From: Sulfurisoma sp963709555
GTDB lineage: Bacteria; Pseudomonadota; Gammaproteobacteria; Burkholderiales; Rhodocyclaceae
Assembly: GCA_963709555.1 (NCBI GenBank)
Contig: CAVPWR010000008.1
Span: 62,001 to 126,000, forward strand
DNA: 64,000 bases
Direction: 5' to 3'
Position 1 is the first letter of the stretch. Each line of letters opens with the position of its first letter. Under the pieces are notes generated by a model. The model was not told where the DNA came from and did no database searches. It saw nothing but the letters and a program-made list of their open reading frames with translations. Position numbers and translations under genes: made by a program. This document shows, one piece after another, positions 18,147 to 25,939 of this stretch.

Positions 18147-18577
18147 GAGCGATCATCCTCATGGCGGTCGCCTTGTTGCTGGCGGGCTGCGAGTCGGACG
18201 GGGCTTCCTTCGCCATTTCAGGCAACACCCAGGCGCTCTCCGTCATGCGTCACAAGGCCTATCCCGGCGCGGCGTGGCAACTGGCACTGGTGGTGCGCAA
18301 CGACCCACTGTGCCAGCGCAAGCACCACATGAAGGACGTCAGCGGTACCACGAAGGTCGATCTCTACCAGCCGGCGCCCGGTGCCTGGATCCTGAACCAG
18401 GGCAAGCGCTGGTACGTGGCGGAACTCAAGAGTTGCGGCTTCGAGCAGTTCAAGGAAGAGCCGCAGCAGCCCGGTGACCTGGTCGGCACCTTCCTGATGC
18501 GTCAGGGCAAGTTCGTTTTCGAGCCCGAAGCGAAAGAGGGAGCCAAGGCCAAGGCGGCGCCTGCCGCCGGTGGCTGA
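18143..18577 (+). CDS. Predicted lipoprotein of unknown function
   Basis: 144 aa from TTG 18143, overlapping the pyrC stop. The N-terminus LRAIILMAVALLLAGC is a lipoprotein signal with lipobox LAGC. The mature part has two further cysteines (DPLCQRKHHMKD and ELKSCGFEQF), which could form a disulphide, and an Ala/Lys-rich tail (EGAKAKAAPAAGG). No family recognised. The ATG at 18161 would drop the positive charge of the signal peptide, so the TTG is preferred. Its 3' end overlaps the DUF3025 start. Confidence 0.7.
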   Translation: MRAIILMAVALLLAGCESDGASFAISGNTQALSVMRHKAYPGAAWQLALVVRNDPLCQRKHHMKDVSGTTKVDLYQPAPGAWILNQGKRWYVAELKSCGFEQFKEEPQQPGDLVGTFLMRQGKFVFEPEAKEGAKAKAAPAAGG

Positions 18578-19442
18578 CCTGCTGGCGCCATTGGCGCCGT
18601 TCCAGGCACTGCTCGGCGTGGCGCCAGCGCGCCCCGCAGGAAGTACCCAAGGGGTGCCGACTTATTCATTGAATGCGTGGGCGACCGAACGGGGCGTCGC
18701 GACCGGCGACGGCAAGCCGTTGTGTTTCGTTGCCCCCGGAGGTTCCACGCTGGCCTACGAGGAGCGTGCCTGGCTTCACGGCGAAGTCGAGACCCGTCCC
18801 GACAACTGGCACGATGCCTACAACGCGCTGGTGTGGCTGGCCTTTCCGCAGGCCAAGGCGACGCTCAACCGCAGGCACTACCTGGCCATGACGACGCGAC
18901 GGACCTCGTCATGCAAGGATCGCGGCCGGTTGCGCGACGCGCTGACCCAGTTCGACGAATGCGGCATCGTCGTGGCCTGCGCCGACATGTCGCTGTGGGA
19001 TGGCATCCGCGGCCATCGCTGGCGGGAGGTGTTCTCCGGGCGGCGCGAGGATGTGAACGCGAAAATGCGTTTCTTCCTGTTCGGCCACGCCAGCATGGAC
19101 AGCCTGCGCGCCCCGTTCGTCGGGCTCACCGCCAAGGCCCTGTGCATGGGCGTCGATGATCCATGGCTGGAGCGGGATGCCGATGCCCAGCGGGCCGCCG
19201 TCGATACCTGGCTGGCCGCGCAATTCGACGGCGCCGACGAGTCGTTCAGCCGCACCTTCCAGCCGATCCCGCTGCTGGGCATTCCCGGCGTCACGCCGGA
19301 AAACGAAGACCCGGCCTACTACGACGATACCCGGCAATTCCGCCCCAAGCGACTACAATGCGCCCCGGAAGTCCGCCAGGCAGCCGCGGCATCGCAAGGT
19401 GTCGAGGAAAGTCCGGGCCCCATAGAGCAGGATGCCGGCTAA
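18570..19442 (+). CDS. DUF3025 family protein, reading into rnpB
   Basis: 290 aa from GTG 18570. Conserved DUF3025 features: DNWHDAYNALVWLAFPQAKATLN, FDECGIVVACAD, FLFGHASMDSLRAPFVGLTAKAL and IPLLGIPGVTPENEDPAYYDDT. The family is a cytoplasmic protein of unknown function common in Betaproteobacteria. The recognisable family sequence ends near FRPKR (about 19353), but no stop follows and the frame continues 75 bases into the RNase P RNA gene before TAA/TAG-type termination at 19440-19442. That tail is either a true overlap or the result of a missed stop through an indel. Confidence 0.75.
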   Translation: MADLLAPLAPFQALLGVAPARPAGSTQGVPTYSLNAWATERGVATGDGKPLCFVAPGGSTLAYEERAWLHGEVETRPDNWHDAYNALVWLAFPQAKATLNRRHYLAMTTRRTSSCKDRGRLRDALTQFDECGIVVACADMSLWDGIRGHRWREVFSGRREDVNAKMRFFLFGHASMDSLRAPFVGLTAKALCMGVDDPWLERDADAQRAAVDTWLAAQFDGADESFSRTFQPIPLLGIPGVTPENEDPAYYDDTRQFRPKRLQCAPEVRQAAAASQGVEESPGPIEQDAG

Positions 19443-19736
19443 CGGCCGGGCGCCGCGAGGCGACAGACAGTGCAACAGAAACATACCGCTAACACTCGAA
19501 AGAGTGCAGTAAGGGTGAAATCGTGCGGTAAGAGCGCACGGTCGCACTGGAAACAGTTGCGACGGGCAAACCTCATCCGGGGCAAGGCCAAATAGGGGAG
19601 CATAGGCGTGGCTCGCGCTGCTCCCGGGTAGGCTGCTTGAGCCTGTCGGCAACGGCAGGCCCAGAGGAATGGCTGCCAGGCTGTCGCGATTCGTCGTGAC
19701 AGCCCCACAGAACCCGGCTTATCGGCGGACTTCCAC
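19366..19736 (+). ncRNA. rnpB: RNase P RNA, bacterial type A
   Basis: Contains the hallmark GAGGAAAGTCCGGGC near 19404 and ACAGAACCCGGCTTAT near 19707. The ends pair as P1: GAAGTCCGCC (19368-19377) with GGCGGACTTC (19724-19733). Internal segments match the type A core (AACAGAAACATACCGC; GGTAAGAGCGCACGG; CAAATAGGGGAGCATAGGCG). It is the catalytic RNA that matures tRNA 5' ends. TACAAT at 19354-19359, just upstream, is a plausible -10 box lying within the DUF3025 coding region. Confidence 0.95.
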
Positions 19737-19753
19737 TTTCTCGCCGTATCGCT

Positions 19754-19766
19754 AGCGCCGACTTTT
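19754..19766. repeat. Dispersed 13-base motif copy after the lytic transglycosylase stop
   Basis: AGCGCCGACTTTT between rnpB and the end of the lytic transglycosylase gene. Intergenic. Confidence 0.75.
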
Positions 19767-19777
19767 TGGGCCGAGGC

Positions 19778-20383
19778 TCAACGTGCCTGGATGTAGCGCG
19801 TTCCCCAGCTCCAGTGCTTCTCCCATGCGGCGCGCACCATGTTCGGATACTCGGGCGAGCCGAGGCTGCCGTTGTAGCGGCCGAGCGCGCGGTAGAGGTT
19901 GCCGTTCTCGATGTCGAGATAGTGGCGCAGGATGGTGCAGCCGAAGCGCAGGCTGGTGCGCAGATGGAACAGATTGTGGTCGCGGTTGCCGATCAGCTTG
20001 ACCCAGAAGGGCATGACCTGCATGTAGCCACGCGCCCCGGCACTGGACACCGCGTACTTGCGGAAACCGCTCTCGACCTGAATCAGGCCCAGCACCATTT
20101 GCGGATCGAGGCCGGCGCGCTGCGCCTCGTAATACACGGTCTTGAGGAATTCGAGCCGGGCATGCCTGTCGGGTATGCGCTTTTCGAGCCGTCGCGACAT
20201 TTCGCTGAGCCACTCGATTTTTTCCTGCATCGACGGAAAGCGCGGCTCGGGCGCGGCGCGGTCGGCCACCGCCGCGTGCAGCGCCGCCTGCACGCTGGCC
20301 GCCAGCGGCTCGTATTGCTGATTTCCGGCCCAGGCGTTGCCAACGAGAAAGGCCAGCGCCCCGAGCAGCAGTCTCAGGCGCAT
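19778..20383 (-). CDS. Lytic transglycosylase, SLT domain
   Basis: 201 aa with a signal peptide (MRLRLLLGALAFLVGNAWAG). The SLT fold follows: YEAQRAGLDPQMVLGLIQVESGFRKYAVSSAGARGYMQVMPFW contains the catalytic Glu (IQVES) and the GxxGxMQVMP motif; later LRTSLRFGCTILRHYLD and ALGRYNGSLG. It cleaves peptidoglycan glycan strands to 1,6-anhydromuropeptides in the periplasm. It starts 10 bases inside the end of proS, so the two are co-transcribed. A copy of the dispersed 13-base motif lies just after its stop (19753-19765). Confidence 0.9.
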   Translation of the reverse strand: MRLRLLLGALAFLVGNAWAGNQQYEPLAASVQAALHAAVADRAAPEPRFPSMQEKIEWLSEMSRRLEKRIPDRHARLEFLKTVYYEAQRAGLDPQMVLGLIQVESGFRKYAVSSAGARGYMQVMPFWVKLIGNRDHNLFHLRTSLRFGCTILRHYLDIENGNLYRALGRYNGSLGSPEYPNMVRAAWEKHWSWGTRYIQAR

Positions 20384-22112
20384 GCTTTCTGCCGCGCCAG
20401 TGCGGCCACATGGGCTGCAATCGCGTCCAGCGGCACTTTGGTGGCTGCCTCGTCGCGGCGGTGCTGGTACTCGATCATGCCTTCCTTGAGGCCGCGGTCG
20501 CCGATGGTGACGCGGTGGGGCACGCCGATCAGTTCCCAGTCGGCGAACATGACGCCTGGACGCTCGTCGCGGTCGTCGAGGATGACGTCGATGCCGGCGG
20601 CCAGCAGTTCGTCGTGGAGCCGGGTCGCCGCCTCGCGCACGGCCTCGGACTTGCCCCAGCCGACGGGGCAGATGACCAGCGTGAAAGGGGCGATCGAGGC
20701 CGGCCAGATGATGCCGCGCTCGTCGTGGTTCTGCTCGATCGCCGCACCGACCAGACGCGTGACGCCTATGCCGTAGCAGCCCATCACCATGATCCTCGGT
20801 TTGCCGGTTTCATCGAGGTAGGTGCAGTTCATTGCCTCCGAGTACTTGGTGCCGAGGAAAAAGACGTGACCGACCTCGATCCCGCGTTGTATCGATAGCC
20901 AGCCCTTGCCGTCGGGCGAGGGGTCGCCGGCGACGACGTTGCGGATGTCGGCGATGAGTTCCGGCTCCGGCAGGTCGCGGCCCCAGTTGATGTCGCGGAT
21001 GTGGAAGCCGATCTCGTTGGCGCCGCTGACGAAATCGCTCATGTTGGCCACGGTCCGGTCGGCAACGACCTTGACCGGCTTCTTCGTGTTGAGCGGGCCG
21101 AGGAAGCCCGGCGGGCAGCCGAAGTGCTCGATGATTTCCTGTTCGGTTGCGAAGCGGAAGCCGCCCTCGAGGCCGGGCAGCTTGCCGGCTTTGACTTCGT
21201 TGAGGTCGTGGTCGCCGCGCACCAGCAGCAGCCAGACTTCGGCGCCCAGCGGCGTATCGGCGGCGAGCACGATGGACTTGACGGTACGCTCGAGCGGCAG
21301 GCCGAGCAGCTGCGCCACATCCTCGCAGCGGATGGTGTCGGGGGTGGCGACCTTATGCATCGCGGCGCCTGCCGCGGCGCGTTCGCCGATCAGCGGCAGC
21401 GCCTCCGCCAGTTCGATGTTGGCGGCGTAGTCGGAGTCGGGGCAGTAGACGATCAGGTCCTCGCCGGTGTCGGCGATCACCTGGAATTCGTGCGACAGCG
21501 AGCCGCCGATGGCGCCGGTGTCGGCGCGCACGGCGCGGAAGGTAAGGCCGAGCCGCTCGAAGATCTTGACGTAGGCGGCGTACATCGCCTGGTAGCTCTT
21601 CTCGGCGGCAGCCTCGTCGCGGTCGAAGGAGTAGGCGTCCTTCATGGTGAATTCGCGGCCGCGCATCACGCCGAAGCGCGGGCGTCGCTCGTCGCGGAAC
21701 TTGGTCTGGATGTGATAGAAATTCTTGGGCAGCTGGCGGTAGCTGTGGATCTCGCCGCGGGCGATGTCGGTGACGACCTCCTCCGAGGTGGGCTGGATGA
21801 TGAAGTCGCGGTCGTGGCGGTCCTTGACCCGCAGCATCTCGGGGCCCATCTTGTCCCAGCGGCCGGTCTCCTGCCACAGCTCGGCCGGCTGCACCAGCGG
21901 CATCAGCAGCTCGATGGCGCCGGCGCTGTTCATTTCCTCGCGGACGATGGCCTCGATCTTGCGAATCACCCGCAGGCCCATCGGCATGTAGCTGTAGATG
22001 CCGCCGGCCAGCTTGCGGATCATTCCGGCGCGGGTCATCAGCTTGTGCGAACGACCTCGGCGTCGGAGGGGGCTTCCTTGAGGGTGGCGATGAAGAATTG
22101 GCTGGCGCGCAT
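20374..22112 (-). CDS. proS: Prolyl-tRNA synthetase, frame break near the 5' end
   Basis: About 579 aa. Start ATG 22112 (MRASQFFIATLKEAPSDAEVV); the next conserved residues SHKLMTRAGMIRKLAGGIY are in another frame because one base appears to be missing near 22055. Class II motifs: MPLVQPAELWQETGRW, FRDERRPRFGVMRGREFTMKDAYSFD, GCYGIGVTRLVGAAIEQNHDERGI; an inserted editing (YbaK-like) domain (about residues 230-400) and a C-terminal anticodon-binding domain are present, i.e. the bacterial long form. ProS is essential, so a real frameshift is unlikely. Confidence 0.9.
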
Positions 22113-22217
22113 GGCGTGTTCCAAGGAGAAAACCGCAAATTCTACCGTCCGCCGTCCTTTCCACGCACCGGCGATTGTGGAAAAATGGATACCAATCAAT
22201 CATTCGAAGGTTCAACC

Positions 22218-22743
22218 ATGCTCGACCGTGAAGGCTATCGCCCGAACGTCGGCATCATTCTGGCAAACAGTCACAACGAGGTCTTCTGGGGCAAACGCAT
22301 ACGCGAGCATTCCTGGCAGTTTCCGCAAGGCGGCATCAAGCGCGGGGAAACGCCGGAGCAGGCGATGTATCGGGAGCTTCAGGAAGAAGTCGGTCTGTTG
22401 CCGGAACATGTCCGCGTTCTCGGGCGCACCCGCGAATGGCTGCGCTATGACGTGCCCAAGCAGTGGATACGGCGCGAATGGCGCAACACCTACAAGGGCC
22501 AGAAGCAGATCTGGTTCCTGTTGCGGCTCGTCGGCCGCGATTCGCGACGTCTGCCTGCGGGCTTGCGAACACCCGGAGTTCGACGCCTGGCGCTGGAACG
22601 ACTACTGGGTGCCGCTCGATGCGGTGATCGAGTTCAAACGCGCCGTCTATGAGCAGGCGTTGACCGAACTCGCCCGCCAGCTGTTCCATCACCCCGCCGA
22701 GCGCAAGCCGCGCTGGCCACACCTGATCGAGGCGCAGACATGA
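22218..22743 (+). CDS. rppH: RNA pyrophosphohydrolase, frame break
   Basis: Start ATG 22218 after a GAAGG ribosome-binding site (MLDREGYRPNVGIILANSH). Nudix box GGIKRGETPEQAMYRELQEEVG spans about residues 37-58, followed by WLRYDVPKQWIRREWRNTYKGQ. Near 22550 one extra base shifts the frame; the protein continues as DVCLRACEHPEFDAWRWNDYW and ends PRWPHLIEAQT. It converts 5'-triphosphate RNA to monophosphate, triggering decay. The stop overlaps the ATG of the next gene (ATGA). Confidence 0.88.
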
Positions 22744-23282
22744 TGCTGACGGCCAGGCGGCTGGCGGCCATTTTCCTGGCATCGGTGGTAACGATGGCCT
22801 GCGCCGGCTCCGGCGATGCGGACGAGACGCCGTGGGAGGAGGGCGGGACCACGTTGCCGGCGTTTCCCCAGGATGCCGACCTGATCGAGTTCTACGTCAG
22901 TTCCGCCACTGCCAACCGGTTTTTCATCGACGGGAAATCGTTGAATGCCGGTAGCGATGGCGTGGTGCGCTACGTGCTGGTGATCAAGACGTCGGGTGGA
23001 GCGACCAACGTCAACTTCGAGGGCATCCGTTGTGGAGCACGCGAGCACAAGCTATACGCGACCGGCCGCTTTGACCGCAGTTGGGGACCGCTGCTGGCGG
23101 GACAGTGGCGGCCGATCGAGTACAAGGACAGGAATCGCCACCACTCCGTGCTGTCGCACACCTTCTTCTGTCCGAATGGAGTGCCGATTCGTTCAGCCGA
23201 GGAGGGGCGTGACGCCTTGCGTAGCGGCAAGCATCCCGACGCGGATAGCGGGCTGTGGCGAGGATCCGAAGGCGGGGCGTAA
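22740..23282 (+). CDS. CNP1-like family protein, exported
   Basis: 180 aa. Signal-like N-terminus MMLTARRLAAIFLASVVTMAC, possibly a lipoprotein (TMAC). The body ETPWEEGGTTLPAFPQDADLIEFYV, FFIDGKSLNAGSDGVVRYVLV, NVNFEGIRCGAREHKLYATGR and W-rich RSWGPLLAGQWRPIEY matches the CNP1-like (neisserial cryptic protein) family. Function unknown. Translationally coupled to rppH. Confidence 0.8.
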   Translation: MMLTARRLAAIFLASVVTMACAGSGDADETPWEEGGTTLPAFPQDADLIEFYVSSATANRFFIDGKSLNAGSDGVVRYVLVIKTSGGATNVNFEGIRCGAREHKLYATGRFDRSWGPLLAGQWRPIEYKDRNRHHSVLSHTFFCPNGVPIRSAEEGRDALRSGKHPDADSGLWRGSEGGA

Positions 23283-23342
23283 CCGGAGTGGGTGATTAGT
23301 TGCACCCCCTGATGCGCCGTGCGGGGTCCATGGGGTGTCCAC

Positions 23343-23370
23343 TTGATGCTCCCTGATGTGCGCCTATACT
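23343..23370 (+). promoter_or_regulatory. Promoter upstream of coq7
   Basis: TTGATG (23343-23348), 16-base spacer, TATACT (23365-23370), about 30 bases upstream of the coq7 ATG. The spacing and match to sigma-70 boxes are fair. Confidence 0.45.
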
Positions 23371-23401
23371 GATGCCATCTATTGACCTGGATACGTTCGC
23401 C

Positions 23402-24022
23402 ATGATCGACCAATTCATCCTCGAATTCGACAAGGCCCTGCGCACTGTATTCGCTCCGGCGCCGACGCGCCGCCCCATGCCGGGTGCCGAACTGCCCGAA
23501 GGCGATATGAGCGAGGCCGAGCGCAGCCATGCCGCCGCGCTGATGCGCATCAATCATTGCGGTGAGGTCTGTGCCCAGGCGCTTTACCAGGGGCAGGCGT
23601 TGACATCGCACGATCCCGCCGTGAAACAGGCGATGGGCGAAGCGGCCTGGGAGGAAACGGAACACCTCAACTGGACCGAGCGCCGCATTGCCGAACTCGG
23701 CGGCCGCAAGAGCCTGCTCAATCCACTCTGGTACGCGGGCTCGCTGGCCATCGGCATTGCAGCCGGCAAGCTGGGCGATGCCTGGAATCTCGGATTCCTC
23801 GCAGAAACGGAACGCCAGGTCGAAGCCCATCTGGACAGCCACCTGGCAACCCTGCCCGCGAATGATCGCCGCTCCTGGGCGGTGCTCGACCAGATGAAGG
23901 CAGACGAGATCCGCCACGCCGAGACGGCCGTGAGCATGGGTGCGCACGAACTGCCGCATCCGGTCAAGGCGGTGATGCGGCTGTCGTCGACTCTGATGAC
24001 GACCCTGTCCTACCGGGTCTGA
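23402..24022 (+). CDS. coq7: 3-demethoxyubiquinol 3-hydroxylase (Coq7 family)
   Basis: 206 aa, ferritin-like di-iron protein. Two EXXH-type motifs are visible (WEETEHLNW and KADEIRHAET), with the first carboxylate in INHCGEVCAQALYQGQAL. Catalyses a late ring hydroxylation of ubiquinone biosynthesis at the membrane, using O2. ATG 23402 (MIDQFILEFDKAL) was chosen on family length; an in-frame ATG at 23372 adds ten unconserved residues. Convergent with, and directly abutting, the OsmC-family gene. Confidence 0.9.
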   Translation: MIDQFILEFDKALRTVFAPAPTRRPMPGAELPEGDMSEAERSHAAALMRINHCGEVCAQALYQGQALTSHDPAVKQAMGEAAWEETEHLNWTERRIAELGGRKSLLNPLWYAGSLAIGIAAGKLGDAWNLGFLAETERQVEAHLDSHLATLPANDRRSWAVLDQMKADEIRHAETAVSMGAHELPHPVKAVMRLSSTLMTTLSYRV

Positions 24023-24439
24023 TCAGGCCTCGACCACTTCCCAGCTATGCGTCATCTCGGCAGTCTTGCCGAGCATGATGGAGGCCGAACAGTATTTTTC
24101 GGCCGACAGCTTGACGGCGCGCTCGACCGCTTCGGCCTTGAGTCCGCGGCCGCGCACGACGAAGTGCATGTTGATGCGGGTGAAGACCTTGGGATCTTCG
24201 ACGGCCCGCTCGGCGCTCAACTTGACTTCGCATCCCGTGACCTCCTGGCGACCCTTTTTCAGGATCATCACGATGTCGAAGGCGGTGCAGCCGCCGGTGC
24301 CCGCCAGCAGCAATTCCATCGGGCGCGGCGCCAGGTTGCGGCCACCCGCTTCGGGGGCGCCGTCCATCGCCACCATGTGGCCACTTCCCGTCTCGGCGAC
24401 GAAACTCATCCCTTCGTGCCAGCGTACCGTGCATTCCAT
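24023..24439 (-). CDS. OsmC-family protein (YhfA-like)
   Basis: 138 aa. RNLAPRPMELLLAGTGGCTAFDIVMILKKGRQEVTGCEV holds the first conserved cysteine, and EKYCSASIMLGKTAEMTHSWEV the second; the pair is the redox site of OsmC/Ohr-like proteins. This subgroup resembles E. coli YhfA rather than OsmC or Ohr proper. Peroxide reduction is likely but unproven. Confidence 0.85.
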   Translation of the reverse strand: MECTVRWHEGMSFVAETGSGHMVAMDGAPEAGGRNLAPRPMELLLAGTGGCTAFDIVMILKKGRQEVTGCEVKLSAERAVEDPKVFTRINMHFVVRGRGLKAEAVERAVKLSAEKYCSASIMLGKTAEMTHSWEVVEA

Positions 24440-24613
24440 GTCGCATCTCCCGAAAGCGGCCAGAAAAGTTGGTCATTCTAGCCGGCCGTCCCGCTTTGCC
24501 CCTCAGGCGAAATGCTGCGCCGCAATAGCAGTCAGCCAGTCCTGACCGTTTGATTCATGTAACAAATTGAAACAAATGAATGTTGTGTTCTCCAGGTGGC
24601 GACGGAAAAAGTA

Positions 24614-24642
24614 TTGCACTGCAGCAAATATTCCGGCATAGT
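24614..24642 (+). promoter_or_regulatory. Promoter of the candidate sRNA
   Basis: TTGCAC (24614-24619), exactly 17 bases, CATAGT (24637-24642). Each box is a partial sigma-70 match, the spacing is ideal, and predicted initiation at about 24649 precedes three stable hairpins ending in a terminator. Confidence 0.45.
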
Positions 24643-24648
24643 GCGAGC

Positions 24649-24758
24649 CATTGAAGTTGATGAGCAGCAGATTTGCTCGTCGCTTGTCCCGGTGTCTCCT
24701 CCACCCTCCTCCTTTGGTGTGGATTCAGCGCAACCCTCAGGGGTTGCGCTTTTTTTTT
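24649..24758 (+). ncRNA. Candidate small RNA with CCUCCUCC loop
   Basis: Between the divergent OsmC gene and rplM there is no credible ORF but three successive hairpins. Hairpin 1: GATGAGCA (24659-24666)/TGCTCGTC (24674-24681), 7-base loop. Hairpin 2: TCCAC (24700-24704)/GTGGA (24719-24723), loop containing CCTCCTCC; another TCTCCTCC lies at its 5' base. Hairpin 3: GCGCAACCC (24728-24736)/GGGTTGCGC (24741-24749), TCAG tetraloop and nine T: a textbook intrinsic terminator. A promoter precedes it and rplM has its own promoter after it, so the transcript is autonomous. The C/U-rich loop is anti-Shine-Dalgarno, suggesting translation control of several mRNAs; the layout recalls CcsR-type sRNAs of Rhodobacter, a resemblance only. 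Confidence 0.6.
24728..24758 (+). terminator. Intrinsic terminator of the candidate sRNA
   Basis: Nine-bp GC-rich stem (24728-24736 with 24741-24749), TCAG loop, followed by a run of nine T (24750-24758). There is no upstream plus-strand protein gene for it to serve. Confidence 0.85.
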
Positions 24759-24810
24759 GGTTTTTTTCGACCCGCCCATCCAGTGACTGGGTGCCGAAAC
24801 AAATCAGGGT

Positions 24811-24840
24811 TTGACAGGTGCTTTGCCTGTCTATTAGAAT
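24811..24840 (+). promoter_or_regulatory. Promoter of rplM-rpsI
   Basis: TTGACA (24811-24816), 18-base spacer, TAGAAT (24835-24840), about 57 bases upstream of the rplM ATG. This leaves a short leader between start site and gene. Confidence 0.75.
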
Positions 24841-24896
24841 CTCCGGCTTTCCGCAAATGGTTGCCGCCCGTTTCCCGGGCGCTTAGAGGAACACCG

Positions 24897-25325
24897 ATGA
24901 AAACCTTTTCCGCCAAGCCGGCTGAAGTCAAGCGCGACTGGTTCGTCGTAGATGCGACGGACAAGGTGCTCGGGCGCATGGCCGCCGAGATCGCCCGCCG
25001 CCTGCGCGGCAAGCACAAGACCGAGTACACGCCCCATGTCGATACTGGCGACTACATCGTCGTCGTCAATGTCGAGAAGTTGCGCGTCACCGGCAACAAG
25101 GCCGAGGACAAGAAGTACTTCCGTCACTCCGGTTATCCGGGTGGCATTTACGAAACCAACTTCAAGAAGCTGCAGCAGCGCTTCCCCGGCCGCATTCTCG
25201 AGAAGGCGGTCAAGGGCATGCTGCCCAAGGGCCCGCTCGGCTACGCGATGCTCAAGAAGATGAAGTGCTACGCCGGTACCGCGCATCCGCACACCGCGCA
25301 GCAGCCCAAGGCTCTGGAAGTCTGA
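24897..25325 (+). CDS. rplM: 50S ribosomal protein L13
   Basis: 142 aa, full length. KPAEVKRDWFVVDATDKVLGR, KHKTEYTPHVDTGDYIVVVN, YFRHSGYPGG and AVKGMLPKGPLG are characteristic L13 sequences. GAGGAACACC provides the ribosome-binding site. First gene of the conserved rplM-rpsI operon, 25 bases before rpsI. Confidence 0.98.
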   Translation: MKTFSAKPAEVKRDWFVVDATDKVLGRMAAEIARRLRGKHKTEYTPHVDTGDYIVVVNVEKLRVTGNKAEDKKYFRHSGYPGGIYETNFKKLQQRFPGRILEKAVKGMLPKGPLGYAMLKKMKCYAGTAHPHTAQQPKALEV

Positions 25326-25350
25326 GCCACCGGACATAACGAGGAAATCC

Positions 25351-25746
25351 ATGGCAGCTACCAACTACTACTATGGCACCGGCCGCCGCAAAACTGCGGT
25401 GGCACGCGTGTTTCTGAAATCCGGCTCAGGCAAATTCGTGGTAAACGACAAGCCGGTCGATGAGTTCTTCTCGCGCGAGACGGGCCGCATGATCGTGCGC
25501 CAGCCGCTCGAACTGACCCAGCACGCCACGACGTTCGACATCATGGTCAACGTCATCGGCGGTGGCGAAGCGGGCCAGGCCGGTGCGGTGCGCCACGGCA
25601 TCACCCGTGCCCTTATCGAGTACGATGCCACGCTGAAGCCCGCCCTGTCGGGCGCTGGTTTCGTCACCCGCGATGCCCGCGAGGTGGAACGCAAGAAAGT
25701 CGGCTTCCACAAGGCGCGTCGGCGCAAGCAGTTCTCGAAGCGTTAA
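25351..25746 (+). CDS. rpsI: 30S ribosomal protein S9
   Basis: 131 aa, full length. YYGTGRRKTAVARVFLKSGSG at the N-terminus, GGGEAGQAGAVRHGITRAL in the middle, and the basic tail HKARRRKQFSKR whose last arginine contacts P-site tRNA. AACGAGG precedes the ATG. Co-transcribed with rplM and followed by an intrinsic terminator. Confidence 0.98.
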   Translation: MAATNYYYGTGRRKTAVARVFLKSGSGKFVVNDKPVDEFFSRETGRMIVRQPLELTQHATTFDIMVNVIGGGEAGQAGAVRHGITRALIEYDATLKPALSGAGFVTRDAREVERKKVGFHKARRRKQFSKR

Positions 25747-25765
25747 TTCGCGCTCCGCGCCCGAG

Positions 25766-25800
25766 AAAGCCGCCCCAGGGAAACCGCGGGCGGCTTTTTT
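25766..25800 (+). terminator. Intrinsic terminator of rplM-rpsI
   Basis: AAAGCCGCCC (25766-25775) pairs with GGGCGGCTTT (25788-25797), ending in TTTTTT. It lies about 20 bases past the rpsI stop. Confidence 0.85.
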
Positions 25801-25802
25801 GC

Positions 25803-25872
25803 CTCTCGAAGGGCCGCCCCGAGAGAGATGGCGCCCCCTTTGGGGGCAACGAACGAAGTGAACGTGGGGGCA
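25803..25872. repeat. Intergenic repeat, copy 3 (plus orientation)
   Basis: CTCGAAGGGCCGCCCCGAGAG, GCGCCCCCTTTGGGGGC centre and CGAACGAAGTGAACGTGGGGG; same family as the copies near 1865 and 7304. Here it lies after the rpsI terminator rather than inside an operon. The minus-strand frame is open but lacks the GGGAG-ATG start seen in the other two copies. Confidence 0.75.
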
Positions 25873-25939
25873 ATCGATTCGCCGCGGATCATTTCTGCGC
25901 TACGATAAGGCAGCGAATTTTCTGCAAAGGAGTCCGTGC

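Noticed and set aside
24596..24814. 72-aa ORF across the candidate sRNA
   Set aside because: It crosses a strong intrinsic terminator, has no ribosome-binding site, and its sequence is unlike any protein family I know.
25801..25935. Minus-strand mini-ORF in repeat copy 3
   Set aside because: The frame is open but lacks ATG and the GGGAG ribosome-binding site, and it reads into the rpsI terminator, so I do not call it a gene.
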